The notes: generated from the sequence alone by a model not told the origin. DNA of 64,000 nt from Polaribacter cellanae (GCF_017569185.1 NZ_CP071869.1:2284001-2348000); one strand, 5' to 3'. Counted from the first letter of the stretch, positions 1 to 8,359 are shown. Translations and numbers: made by a program.

Positions 1-39
1 AAAGTGGAACAGATAACTAAAACAAAAACAGCAAGTTAA
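1..39 (+). other. Possible 3' end of a gene cut by the window edge
   Basis: Frame 1 is open from base 1 to a TAA at 37-39. The last bases (cagcaagttaaa) recur at 15066-15077, just before the second copy of recombinase 1. That makes this the likely tail of the gene that normally precedes the recombinase pair. Only 12 codons are visible, so the product cannot be named. Confidence 0.3.
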
Positions 40-75
40 AAGAAAGTTCCATTAAAACTTAAAAAAGGTCAAGGG

Positions 76-1005
76 ATGAAAAAATTAAAGCTACAAAATG
101 AGAGTTATAAATTATTTGTTACCAACTATAAAGAATGGTTAGATATTTTAGGCTATGCAGAAAGTACGGTCTATTACTTGCCAAACCACTTACAAGAGTT
201 CTTCTATTATCTGGAACAAAACCACATTAAAAATATCAATGACATACAAACCAAAACAGTAAAAAACTATTACAATTATCTACAAGAAAGAGCCAATGAA
301 ACCAGAAATGGCGGATTAAGTAAAAGCTATTTAAACAAACACCAACAAGCCTTAAAGAAGTTCAAAGAATATTTGACTAACCACAATCATACAGGAATAA
401 ATATCCATTTAAAATCAGAGAAAAACCCAACAGAAGAAAAGCTAAACATCTTAACACAATCAGAAATTAAAGAATTGTTTAAAGCCACAGAATTTAGCCA
501 TACAGAAAGCAAATTTAAATTAAGAGACAAAGCTATTTTAGTCGTTTTGTACAGTTGTGGATTACGAAGAAACGAAGCCGTACATCTAAATACCAATGAT
601 ATATTTTTTGATAAAGAAAGAGTATTTGTAAGAAAAGGCAAAAACTACAAAGAACGATTTATACCTATCAACAGAAAAAATGCAGCACTATTAGAAGCCT
701 ATATTTTTGAAGCACGTCCACAATTTTATCAAAGTCATTTAAGCGAAGCTCTATTTATTAATAAAAACGGAACCCGAATGCAAGGAATGAGTTTTACCAA
801 CCGATTACAGAAAATAGTACAAGCCACCAACAACAAAGAAATCACAGAAAAGAGAATTACACTCCACACCTTAAGACACTCCATAGCCACACACTTGTTA
901 CAACACGAAGTAAAATTAGAAAACATCAAAACCTTTTTAGGCCATAGTTCTTTAGAATCCACACAAATCTACACACATATCCTCCAACAAATTACCAACA
1001 ACTAA
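76..1005 (+). CDS. Tyrosine recombinase 1 (XerC/D-like), module copy A
   Basis: A 309-residue site-specific recombinase of the phage-integrase family. It has an N-terminal SAM-like core-binding domain (about 10-105) and a C-terminal catalytic domain (about 125-305). The catalytic set is visible: Arg164 in CGLRRNE, His264 and Arg267 in HTLRH, His290 in LGHSS and Tyr299 in QIYTH. The enzyme should cut and rejoin DNA through a 3'-phosphotyrosine. A second recombinase starts 13 bp downstream, so the two are probably co-transcribed. The N-terminal part recurs as a stub at 15157-15288. The ATG at 76 gives the family's normal N-terminus. Whether it works on the nearby hairpins is inference. Confidence 0.9.
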   Translation: MKKLKLQNESYKLFVTNYKEWLDILGYAESTVYYLPNHLQEFFYYLEQNHIKNINDIQTKTVKNYYNYLQERANETRNGGLSKSYLNKHQQALKKFKEYLTNHNHTGINIHLKSEKNPTEEKLNILTQSEIKELFKATEFSHTESKFKLRDKAILVVLYSCGLRRNEAVHLNTNDIFFDKERVFVRKGKNYKERFIPINRKNAALLEAYIFEARPQFYQSHLSEALFINKNGTRMQGMSFTNRLQKIVQATNNKEITEKRITLHTLRHSIATHLLQHEVKLENIKTFLGHSSLESTQIYTHILQQITNN

Positions 1006-1017
1006 CAACCAAAAACG

Positions 1018-1902
1018 ATGGACTACAAAGAGTATTTACAGCAAGAAAGTTACACAAAATCTACCATAGAAAGCTATACAAAAGGAGCAGAAAACTTTGT
1101 AAAATGGTGCAAGAGAAATCATACAACTCCAGATCTAATAGATTACAAAACATTTTTAAAATACATCAAATATTTACAAAGAAAAAATACCACAAAAAAG
1201 ACAATAAAGCATAAAATAGGAACCTTAAAAATATACTTTAAATATCTGTTATCAGAAAATTATAGAATAGACAATCCAATAGAAAATATCAATATTAAAG
1301 GTGTAAAAAGAACCATCAATTACAACGTATTAGAAGCAGACGAATTAGAAGATTTATACTATTCTTACGAAACTGAAAACATCAAAGACAGCTATCATAA
1401 ATTAACAGCAAAAAGAAATAAAGTTATTGTTGGTTTACTAGTGTATCAAGGTTTAAATACAAGTGAACTTATAAAGTTAGAACTCGAAGATTTACAATTA
1501 TACAAAGGAAAGATTTATATAAAAAGTGGCGCAAGAAGTAACGCAAGAACCTTAGAATTAAAATCGTGGCAAGTCATTGAGTTTTTAGAATACATCAAAA
1601 AATTTAGAGAAGAAATACTCACAAGAAAACCTTTAGAAACCAATCGAATTTTTATCCCAAACAATGCAAGATTAGGAAATACAGTTTTAGCAATTATCAA
1701 GAAGTTAAAAAGCTATAATCAAAAAGTAAATAACATTCATCAAATAAGAGCTTCAGTTATTACCAATTGGTTAAAACAATACAATTTAAGACAAGTACAG
1801 GTTTTAGCAGGACATCGTTATATAAGTTCAACAGAAAGATACTTACAAGACGATTTAGAAAGTTTACACGAAATCGTTAACAACTTCCATCCTATAAGTT
1901 GA
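1018..1902 (+). CDS. Tyrosine recombinase 2 with substituted catalytic Arg I, module copy A
   Basis: A 294-residue member of the tyrosine recombinase family. It has a core-binding domain (about 1-95) and a catalytic fold (about 105-290). His241-x-x-Arg244 (IHQIR), His266 (AGHRY) and the Tyr275 nucleophile (STERY) are present. Where the first catalytic arginine should be (GLR in recombinase 1), this protein has GLN, Asn147. The decayed second copy at 6064-8222 carries the same change, so it is a lineage trait and not an error. The protein may be a weak or non-catalytic partner of recombinase 1, 13 bp upstream. Its target sites are unknown. Confidence 0.88.
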   Translation: MDYKEYLQQESYTKSTIESYTKGAENFVKWCKRNHTTPDLIDYKTFLKYIKYLQRKNTTKKTIKHKIGTLKIYFKYLLSENYRIDNPIENINIKGVKRTINYNVLEADELEDLYYSYETENIKDSYHKLTAKRNKVIVGLLVYQGLNTSELIKLELEDLQLYKGKIYIKSGARSNARTLELKSWQVIEFLEYIKKFREEILTRKPLETNRIFIPNNARLGNTVLAIIKKLKSYNQKVNNIHQIRASVITNWLKQYNLRQVQVLAGHRYISSTERYLQDDLESLHEIVNNFHPIS

Positions 1903-1956
1903 GATTGTAATACTCAATTTTAAAAACTACTTTTACACACAGAAATACTACATAAA

Positions 1957-2502
1957 ATGAGCGAAAATAATAAAGAAAAATCACTAGTTCCAGACGATTT
2001 AATTGCGAGTAGAATATTGTTTATCAGAGACCAAAAAGTAATGATAGATAGTGATATTGCTGAACTTTATGGAGTAGAAACAAAACGTTTAAACGAACAG
2101 GTAAAAAGAAATAGTAGTCGTTTTCCTTCTAATTTTATGTTTGAATTAACCAAAGAAGAAAAAGCACAGGTAGTCGCAAATTGCGACCACCTAGAGAAAC
2201 TAAAGTTCTCTCCAGTTTTACCAAAAGTTTTTACAGAACACGGAATAATGATGGTTGCTAATGTTTTAACAAGTGAAAGAGCAATAAATGTAAGCATACA
2301 AATTATAGAAGTCTTTATAAAAATGCGAGAAATATTGACAGATAATTTAAGCTTAAAACTTGAAATAGAAGAAATTAAAAAGAAGTTAACTAATCAAAGT
2401 AAAAACATAGAACTTGTATTTAATTATTTGGATGAATTGATTGAGAAAAAAGAAAACGAAAAACCTCGAAAAGAAATAGGTTACAAAACAAGTAAGAAAT
2501 AA
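1957..2502 (+). CDS. ORF6N-domain DNA-binding protein
   Basis: A 181-residue protein. The first 90 residues match the ORF6N domain pattern: IRDQKVMIDSDIAELYGVET, then RFPSNFMFELTKEE and FTEHGIMMVANVL. This phage-derived KilA-N-like module occurs in regulators carried by mobile elements. The C-terminal 50 residues are rich in Lys and Glu and probably coiled. The gene follows recombinase 2 by 54 bp on the same strand and sits beside the hairpin region, so a role in controlling the element is plausible but not shown. Confidence 0.85.
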   Translation: MSENNKEKSLVPDDLIASRILFIRDQKVMIDSDIAELYGVETKRLNEQVKRNSSRFPSNFMFELTKEEKAQVVANCDHLEKLKFSPVLPKVFTEHGIMMVANVLTSERAINVSIQIIEVFIKMREILTDNLSLKLEIEEIKKKLTNQSKNIELVFNYLDELIEKKENEKPRKEIGYKTSKK

Positions 2503-2580
2503 GATAAAAGCTTCGCTTTTTCGTTCCTCAAAAGCTCGCAAAAAACCCAGTCAGAATCAGCCCACGCTTGCCACCACTCT

Positions 2581-2707
2581 GTAGCTTTTATGTCATATTT
2601 TTTGTAAGCCAACGCATAAAACAGCACATTGTAGCTTGTTCGTTCCTCACAACTCCAAAGAGCTGTTTGCCCACGCTCAAAAACAAAAAATCCGCCATAA
2701 AATCTAC
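2581..2707. repeat. Long imperfect hairpin H1
   Basis: Arms 2581-2604 and 2684-2707 pair at about 20 of 24 positions. An inner stem pairs 2619-2633 with 2653-2667 (about 12 of 15). The internal loop carries gccaacgc on one side and gcccacgc on the other. The shape, a long bulged stem with a short motif held in the bulge, recalls integron attC sites, but the classical attC boxes are not evident. Confidence 0.6.
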
Positions 2708-2718
2708 CCCAAGCTAAG

Positions 2719-2810
2719 TTACATAATAGAAGTTATAATAGCAAAATGCGCTTCAAAAGTACGCTAACGCTGGCATAATTTATTTTGTAGTTATAACTGC
2801 TATTATGTAA
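2719..2810. repeat. Hairpin H2
   Basis: Arms 2719-2738 and 2791-2810 pair at 19 of 20 positions. The 52-nt loop contains gctaacgctgg. The left arm overlaps the outer inverted repeat of the 608-bp segment, so the two structures are mutually exclusive. Confidence 0.7.
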
Positions 2811-2901
2811 AATAGCCGCTCTTCCAACGCTTTTTTACAGCCACTTCTGCCCACGCACTACGAATCCTTTAATTTTTACTACGTAAGCCAACGCTCCGAA
2901 T

Positions 2902-2978
2902 TTGTACAAAAAAAAGCTTCGCAAAAAGACGTCAAGCGAAAAAGCTTGTCTTACTTCTTTGCTTGTTTTTTTGTACAA
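2902..2978. repeat. Hairpin H4
   Basis: The arm ttgtacaaaaaaaagc (2902-2917) pairs with gcttgtttttttgtacaa (2961-2978), allowing small bulges. The loop holds a second short pairing (agcttcgc with gcgaaaaagct). No coding potential. Confidence 0.55.
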
Positions 2979-3007
2979 CTCGTGCCAATATTATGAAAAA
3001 CAAGTCA

Positions 3008-3065
3008 TTTTATTTTTAGTAGAAAATCCACGCATCAGCCACCTCTTTTTCTACTAAAAATAAAA
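3008..3065. repeat. Hairpin H5 with perfect 19-bp stem
   Basis: Arms 3008-3026 (ttttatttttagtagaaaa) and 3047-3065 are perfectly complementary. The 20-nt loop contains tccacgc, another form of the CCMACGC motif that recurs through this region. Confidence 0.75.
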
Positions 3066-3083
3066 CGTAAGTTCTCATCAAAA

Positions 3084-3146
3084 CGTTTTAAAAGTTGACG
3101 ATTTAGAGGCTGGAAAAAGCGAGGAAAATCGACAATTTTTAAAATG
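3084..3146. repeat. Hairpin H6
   Basis: Arms 3084-3104 and 3126-3146 pair at 18 of 21 positions, and pairing partly continues outward (aagtt near 3070 with aactt near 3150). The loop is agaggctggaaaaagcgagg. Confidence 0.6.
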
Positions 3147-3254
3147 TAAACTTCTTGCGTACAGTTTGCGATAGCAAAGCATTAACAAATACCAAGTACC
3201 TTTCGTCAAGCTCAATACAAACTATGGTAGCAGTCGGCTATTTTACATAAATGT

Positions 3255-3289
3255 ATTATAGTACAGGAATTAAAGGAATGTACTATAAT
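3255..3289. repeat. Hairpin H7 at the right end of the 608-bp segment
   Basis: ATTATAGTAC (3255-3264) and GTACTATAAT (3280-3289) form a perfect 10-bp stem with a 15-nt loop. It mirrors hairpin H2 at the other end, just inside the outer inverted repeat. Confidence 0.7.
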
Positions 3290-3480
3290 GCCCAATTATG
3301 TTAACATAGCTTGGGAATATTCATACATATTTTTTATATTTACAAAAGGTAGATAAATGAAAGTAAGGACGTTCTTTTTGTAAAATTTTTGGAGTAAGTA
3401 CGTGCTAAAAATGCGACCGTTGTTAAAAAAAACGCGTAAACTATTATCCCTTTGGACTTAAACACAAAGGGTATAATAAC

Positions 3481-4344
3481 GTGACTTCGTCTAATGGAAA
3501 TTCATTAGCTCAGAAATGGGGCTTTGGAGGAAAAGAACTAAATGACGATGATATAGGAGGTACAAAACTTAATTGGCATGATTTTGGAGCAAGGAACTAT
3601 GATGCTGCTCTTGGTAGATGGATGAATTTAGACCCATTAGCAGAATCTATGAGAAGACATAGTCCATATAATTATGCTTTTAATAATCCTATTTATTTTA
3701 TAGATCCTGATGGGATGTCTCCAGTTGGAGAAGGAATGGATGATAAGAAAAATTTTGATTTCGATGATGGTTCAAAAGGACAAGCCTCAACTGTAGTTGA
3801 TAATACAGGTAAAATAATTGACCATAAAGATGATGGTGACCCTTTTATTTATTTAAATTCAAGAGAACTTGACAATATTATAGGTGTTGAAAGAGAGGGA
3901 AGGGAGTATAAAGAAGGAAGTTATGTAGCGATTAACGACATCTTTAATGATGTAAAATTACCCCCTACCTTTCAACGTTGGTTAATTGCGGATAAAAATA
4001 ATGTAACTGCATTTGAATTACCATGGTATGTTGGTGGTAAAGGGGCATGGAATATTAGAAGTATAGGAGCTTATTATGCATGGCTAAAAGTTGCAATGAA
4101 TAAAGGTGTATTTAAAGCCGCTATTTATGGCTTAGCTGCTGTTGAAAAAGGAGGAAGTGCTGTTAAGGTTTTAAAAGTATTGGAAGCTGAAGCAAAAGCG
4201 GCTGGAGCTTCCAAAATTGTTGTAGAAGGTCTGGCAATTGGTGAAAAAAGATTAATAGAACTTCTTCCATACGTTAAACGCCTAGGCTATACAATTGAAA
4301 AAACGACAACAGAAACTATAAAAATCTCAAAAAAATTAAAATGA
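3481..4344 (+). CDS. Orphan RHS core and variable C-terminal tip (probable toxin cassette)
   Basis: This is the 3' end of a Bacteroidota RHS gene without its long repeat body. RHS-core homology begins upstream of the GTG at 3481: the frame is open from 3427 and reads NYYPFGLKHKGYNN from about 3436. The core continues with KWGFGGKELND, YDAALGRWMNLDPLAE and PYNYAFNNPIYFIDPDGMSP. From about residue 82 the sequence is a variable tip of about 205 residues with no fold I recognise. RHS tips are typically toxins released from the core. The next ORF overlaps by 4 bp, as a cognate immunity gene would. Expression as it stands is doubtful, so it may be a silent reserve tip. Confidence 0.8.
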   Translation: MTSSNGNSLAQKWGFGGKELNDDDIGGTKLNWHDFGARNYDAALGRWMNLDPLAESMRRHSPYNYAFNNPIYFIDPDGMSPVGEGMDDKKNFDFDDGSKGQASTVVDNTGKIIDHKDDGDPFIYLNSRELDNIIGVEREGREYKEGSYVAINDIFNDVKLPPTFQRWLIADKNNVTAFELPWYVGGKGAWNIRSIGAYYAWLKVAMNKGVFKAAIYGLAAVEKGGSAVKVLKVLEAEAKAAGASKIVVEGLAIGEKRLIELLPYVKRLGYTIEKTTTETIKISKKLK

Positions 4345-4721
4345 TAAAAAGTTCAATAATAAGGGCTAAATTGAGCAGAAGTAGAGTAACTTTCGTAAAG
4401 ACTCTTTTTGAAATAAAAGACATTAAAAAGCATAATTTTGATGATTTAAATCTTGATGAAAATGAAGAAGTTATAGCATTATATGAAATAGATAATTATC
4501 GTTGGGTTTTAACAAATATTAATTTTTTCATTCCAACAAGTCAAATCAAAATAAAATTGTCTGATTTAGTTAAAGTAGACTTTGATAGTGTTAAGGAAAA
4601 TATCGAAATAAAAAAAACAAATACAGAACTGACGTTACATACTAAAGAAAGAGTATACAAGGTTTTTTTCGAAGAAGGAACTTGGCATGTGTTTTATAAT
4701 TTATTTATTTTTATTATTTAG
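4341..4721 (+). CDS. Probable immunity protein for the RHS tip
   Basis: A 126-residue protein whose ATG overlaps the stop of the RHS tip (ATGA, 4341-4344). That implies translational coupling. I recognise no domain. It is small, charged and lysine-rich, with a hydrophobic C-terminal end (FYNLFIFII). Position directly after a polymorphic RHS tip is the standard place for the immunity gene, so the role is inferred from context alone. Confidence 0.6.
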   Translation: MIKSSIIRAKLSRSRVTFVKTLFEIKDIKKHNFDDLNLDENEEVIALYEIDNYRWVLTNINFFIPTSQIKIKLSDLVKVDFDSVKENIEIKKTNTELTLHTKERVYKVFFEEGTWHVFYNLFIFII

Positions 4722-4801
4722 GTAATGGTGCAGATTAGTTGATAATAAATTTATAAAACATAAACTACTGTAAAACAATAAATTAACATATTAATTATAG
4801 T

Positions 4802-4836
4802 AAAAAAGGATGAGTTTTAAGGTTCATCTTTTTTTA
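4802..4836 (+). terminator. Rho-independent terminator after the RHS tip/immunity pair
   Basis: A short stem (GATGA with TCATC, extended by A/T pairs) is followed by a run of eight T. The stretch 4722-5065 has no gene. It holds this hairpin, a second one at 4963-4992, and a direct repeat GCACTCGCTA at 4849 and 4867. Confidence 0.6.
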
Positions 4837-4962
4837 TGCAATAGATTGCACTCGCTACTTTAAAGGGCACTCGCTATTTCTAAACGCGACAAAAGGGTTC
4901 CAACATTGGATTTATCAGTAATAACAAGGTTTTAGAAAAATAAAATTAATCATAGTATAAAC

Positions 4963-4992
4963 AAGGATATTCATAAACGGATATCCTTTTTT
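4963..4992. terminator. Second terminator-like hairpin
   Basis: aaggatat (4963-4970) pairs with atatcctt (4981-4988), followed by a T run. It could serve either the RHS cassette or the converging transposase gene. Confidence 0.55.
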
Positions 4993-5065
4993 ATTTTTGA
5001 AATTTAACAAAAATTCGTTTTGTTCGTTAAAAAGATTTTGGGTTCTGACCTAAATTTCTCTAATT

Positions 5066-6070
5066 TTAAGAATTACAACCAAGAATAATTTTACAATCAT
5101 TGAATTGTTGGTTTACGACTACTCTATCTTTTCTAGCTTCTTGTATTTTTCCTTTAAAATGGTTTTTATCAGGAATTTTTCCGTTTACAACTTCTATTGG
5201 GGTAAGCCCAAATAAATCCGTTGGGTATCTATGATGATTATAATATTCAACAAAGCGTGCTAAATCTTTTAAATGCGTTTTCTCATTGAGAGAATATTTT
5301 CCGTGTAAAAATTCAGTTTTATAAATACTATGCGTACTCTCTGACATTGAATTAGAAAAAGGGAAGTCTTTGGTTTGTGCTGTTATTTTAGTAACAACTG
5401 GTGGCGCTTGAATAGTATTTATCCAAGATAAGAGTTCTCCTTTATTTTCACTTCCACCATCAGATAAGATGTTTATGGGTTTTACAGCATTTCGTAAATT
5501 GTATTTTTCAAATGTTTCAGCAAAAAGGTTTTTAATAAATTCACTTCCAGCTTTTCCACTAGTAGAACTATAATGTAAAATTCCTTTAGAAAAATTATCT
5601 TTTACAAAAGCTACTTTTTGAACGCCATCTTCTATGGTATTCACAATAGTAACATCTACATGCAACCACTGAAAAACTCTTGAAGCTCTCAAACCTTTTT
5701 TAATTGGATATCTAAATCGTTTTGGTTTTATATATCCAAGAGCAGATGCATATTTGTTAAACGTAGATTTGCCACAAAAGATCAAACCATTTCTTAAAGC
5801 GTGATAATATAAGGTTACTTTTGTTTTTCCATAGTTTGCAGAATCAATCACCAAATTTTCAATATTAGACATATCTTTAACTGTTAATTGATTTGGATGC
5901 TGACGATAGCATTTTTGAAACGGACTTATATTACAAACGATTTTTCTTTTCTGACTGTAATACCAATCTTTAGAGATTCCATAATATTTACAAGCAGTTT
6001 TCATATTCACATTAGCTAAAGATTTCATCTTTTCGATGGATGAAATAATTTTGTCAGCGGGGATATGCAA
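5066..6070 (-). pseudogene. IS3-like DDE transposase, 5'-truncated
   Basis: The 334 residues include an HTH-like start (TACKYYGISKDWYY) and an rve integrase core. Acidic residues are in HVDVTIV, LSDGGSENKG and SESTHSIYKTEF, giving a D-D-E triad. The same family occurs complete but broken at 19320-20597. Against that copy, this one lacks about 110 N-terminal residues. Its upstream end abuts recombinase 2 of module copy B at about 6064, so the apparent TTG start at 6070 is probably artificial. The catalytic part is intact. Confidence 0.75.
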
Positions 6071-6232
6071 AAACTACTGTAAATTCATACAATAGAAATG
6101 CAAACTTATTTATCAATTGGTGTGAATACAACAATTACACAACAGATATTATTGATTATAAATCCTGCTTACAGTACATCAAAAAACTTCAAGTTGTCTT
6201 GTCCTGAAATATGGCTACAGGTTAAAATTGAT

Positions 6233-7087
6233 TTACGCTGTTAATTTATATACCATATTTGGTGTTCTATAATCCAAAGATAAGTGTAATCTTATTTCGT
6301 TGTATAAATTAATTGCATTTTTTGTTGCTCTCTTTGCGTGTTGCAGACTGTCAAAGGTTTGGTCAAGATAGAATTCGTCTTTTAAAATACCATTTACACG
6401 CTCTGCCATTGCGTTTTCGTAGCAATGATTTTCTTCCGTCATACTGATACTGATGTTGTTTCTCTTTAAAATTTGAGTGTAAACGTTACTGCAATACTGT
6501 ATGCCTCTATCGGAATGATGAATAAGCTGTTTAATATCTTTAGCTTGATATAAGGCCTTATTTAAAGCTCTCACGCAGCCTTTAAGTTCTAGGCTATTGC
6601 TAATGTCGTATCCAACGATTTTACGGCTGAATACATCTGTTATGAGTGCTAAATAGCAAAATCCTTTTATAGTTCTTATGTAGGTGATATCACTAACCCA
6701 AACTTGGTTTGGTCTTGTCACTTCAATATCTTTAATGATGTTTTTATATTTATAGAACCTGTGCAATGAGTTGGTGGTTCTTGAGCTATATTTTTTTCTA
6801 AGTGTAAGCATATTGTGTTTTCTAAGGATGTTAAATAAGGTGTCTCTACCAATTTTTAAGTTTGATTCAATAAACTCTTGTTTTAATGATTTGGTAAGTT
6901 TTCTAACACCTTCTCTAGGAAGGGATTTGCGTCTGTTCTTCACTATTGCAACCACTTTTTTCTCTACCTCTAAACGTTTATCTTCTCTACGTTTGTACTT
7001 GTAGTAAGCATCACGTTTAAGTCCGAAACAAGTAGTAATAGTCGTGAGAGAAGCAAATCCCTTAGACCTTTCCTTGGCCTTAATCAA
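6233..7087 (-). CDS. IS3-family transposase OrfB (DDE catalytic subunit)
   Basis: A 284-residue integrase-core transposase. An HTH_21-like region comes first, then the rve domain. The D-D-E residues are in WVSDITYI, HHSDRGIQY and ENAMAERVNGILKDEF. The C-terminus LSLDYRTPNMVY is typical of the family. The frame opens at a TTG that overlaps the orfA stop by 4 bp. It is more likely expressed as an OrfAB fusion by -1 frameshifting on the A9G run inside the end of orfA (complement of 7111-7120). Confidence 0.9.
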   Translation of the reverse strand: MIKAKERSKGFASLTTITTCFGLKRDAYYKYKRREDKRLEVEKKVVAIVKNRRKSLPREGVRKLTKSLKQEFIESNLKIGRDTLFNILRKHNMLTLRKKYSSRTTNSLHRFYKYKNIIKDIEVTRPNQVWVSDITYIRTIKGFCYLALITDVFSRKIVGYDISNSLELKGCVRALNKALYQAKDIKQLIHHSDRGIQYCSNVYTQILKRNNISISMTEENHCYENAMAERVNGILKDEFYLDQTFDSLQHAKRATKNAINLYNEIRLHLSLDYRTPNMVYKLTA

Positions 7088-7455
7088 GGCTTGATACTTA
7101 GCTTTTTTTTTAACTCCAGGACAGATTTATACCCCAACTGTTCTGCTGCAACCTCAAGGTATGAATCGTCAATAAGTGCATCCATATCTTTTTTCAACAA
7201 TAGTTTCTTTAGCTGTTCAATCTCTTTTTGAAGTTGTTTAATGCGAGTTATTTCGTCTTTAGTTTTCACGGTTACTCTGGTGTTCATAAGGTCTTTACGG
7301 TTGTACTTCTTTATCCATTCGTTAATTGTGGAAGGAGCAATACCGTAAGCTTTACCTAGTTGATACTTGTTTAATTTTCCGGCAGTAAGTTCGGATAAAA
7401 TTTTCAGTTTGAAAGGTTCTGAATACCTTCTAATTACTTTGTCATTTTTGTACAT
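7084..7455 (-). CDS. IS3-family transposase OrfA
   Basis: A 123-residue protein with an N-terminal HTH of the IS3/IS911 type (RRYSEPFKLKILSEL, then GIAPSTINEWIKKY). A leucine/lysine-rich coiled coil follows (IKQLQKEIEQLKKLLL), as used for multimerisation. The tail KKKLSIKP is encoded over A9G, with codons TTA AAA AAA AAG in frame. This gives an A AAA AAG slippery heptamer just before orfB. Confidence 0.9.
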   Translation of the reverse strand: MYKNDKVIRRYSEPFKLKILSELTAGKLNKYQLGKAYGIAPSTINEWIKKYNRKDLMNTRVTVKTKDEITRIKQLQKEIEQLKKLLLKKDMDALIDDSYLEVAAEQLGYKSVLELKKKLSIKP

Positions 7456-8255
7456 AATTGTTTAAGATTATGTAGCCTTTATTCAGGACGGGTCAAGTAA
7501 TTAAGAAAGGGAAGCGAGTATCACAATCCACGATTAAACATCAAGTAGGCGGCTTAAAAATCTATTTCAATTATTTAATTGATTCTGAACAACGATTTGA
7601 AAACCCCATAGAGAGCATCAATATTAGAGGGGTACAAAGAACTCTCAATCACAATCTATTAGAAGCAGAAGAACTCGAAGATTTGTATTACAGCTATCAA
7701 ACAGAACGTATTGAATTTCCAAATTCTAAATCGGTAGCCATTCGTAATAAAGTCATTACGGGTTTAATGGTGTATCAAGGATTAAATGTAACTGCGCTAA
7801 AATCTCTTAAAGTTGAGCATATTCAATTAGAAAAGGGAACTGTGTATATTCCAAGCACACGTAAAACAAATAGTAGAACCTTAGAGCTAAAATCAGCGCA
7901 AATACTGCCTTTTGTACTATTTTTAGAAACCTACAGAGAAATCCTTCAAGAAGAACTCAAAAACTACACAGAAAGCCTATTTCCGCTCAATTCAGAACGT
8001 TTTGACATTATCACTACACACTTATTTAAAAGAATTAATCATAAAATAACCAATATGAAGCAAATACGAGCTTCAGTGATTACCCATTGGCTCAAAACCT
8101 ATAACATCAGAGAAGTGCAGTTTAAGGCAGGACATCGCTATATTTCTTCCACGGAACGATATCAGCAAGATGATCTTGAGAATCTACACGAATTGATTGA
8201 GAATTTGCATCCGATTTGTTGAAAATAGGTAAACATCAAAAAAAAACAAGGGAAA

Positions 8256-8273
8256 ATACCTATTTGTAGGTAT
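8256..8273. other. Small hairpin downstream of recombinase 2 copy B
   Basis: ATACCT and AGGTAT form a 6-bp stem around tatttgt. It has no T run, so it is a weak terminator or an operator candidate for the next gene. Confidence 0.3.
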
Positions 8274-8359
8274 ATAATTATCATTAATTTTATATCAAAT
8301 TTATAAAAATAAAATTCATAAAAATAGAATTCGAGATTTCCAAAAAAGATGCAGTTTTA

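Larger units (their letters stand above)
2708..3315. repeat. 608-bp non-coding segment bounded by inverted repeats
   Basis: The left end (2708-2727, CCCAAGCTAAGTTACATAAT) is the near-complement of 3295-3315, with one mismatch and one indel. A second nested pair, 2803-2818 and 3235-3250, is a perfect 16-bp match (TTATGTAAAATAGCCG with CGGCTATTTTACATAA). No credible ORF lies inside. It contains hairpins H2 and H4-H7. It may be a non-autonomous mobile unit or a recombination-site array. It sits between the recombinase pair and an orphan RHS cassette. Confidence 0.6.
6195..7495 (-). mobile_element. Complete IS3-family insertion sequence (about 1301 bp)
   Basis: Terminal inverted repeats are 6195-6213 and 7477-7495, sharing TG-x-C-YY-GTCCTGAA and ending TG...CA. 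A 3-bp target duplication AGT flanks it (6192-6194 and 7496-7498). It encodes orfA and orfB in the usual overlapping arrangement and interrupts recombinase 2. The exact duplication and intact ORFs suggest a recent, possibly active insertion. Confidence 0.88.
6064..8222 (+). pseudogene. Tyrosine recombinase 2, module copy B, split by IS3
   Basis: The left part (6064-6194) reads YAKTTVNSYNR then FINWCEYNNYTTD, matching residues 12-40 of recombinase 2 of copy A. The right part (7499-8222) carries the rest to the stop. Removing the IS and one AGT copy restores an uninterrupted frame across the junction (KKLQV-IKKGKR). The first ten or so codons are lost at the border with the truncated transposase. 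Like copy A it has GLN in place of the catalytic GLR. QIRAS, GHRYISSTERY and the tail match. The longest remaining ORF starts at 7683. Confidence 0.88.

Noticed and set aside
76..3315. Classical integron with IntI and attC array
   Set aside because: There are two recombinases where an integron has one, no IntI-specific insertion could be identified, and the hairpins lack recognisable R/L attC boxes. The resemblance is only structural.
2503..3480. Coding genes in the hairpin region
   Set aside because: No frame of useful length has protein-like sequence, and all long symmetry is explained by inverted repeats.
4849..4876. Direct repeat GCACTCGCTA as an att site
   Set aside because: The 10-bp repeat pair is only 18 bp apart and has no element between; it is too small to support an attachment-site call.
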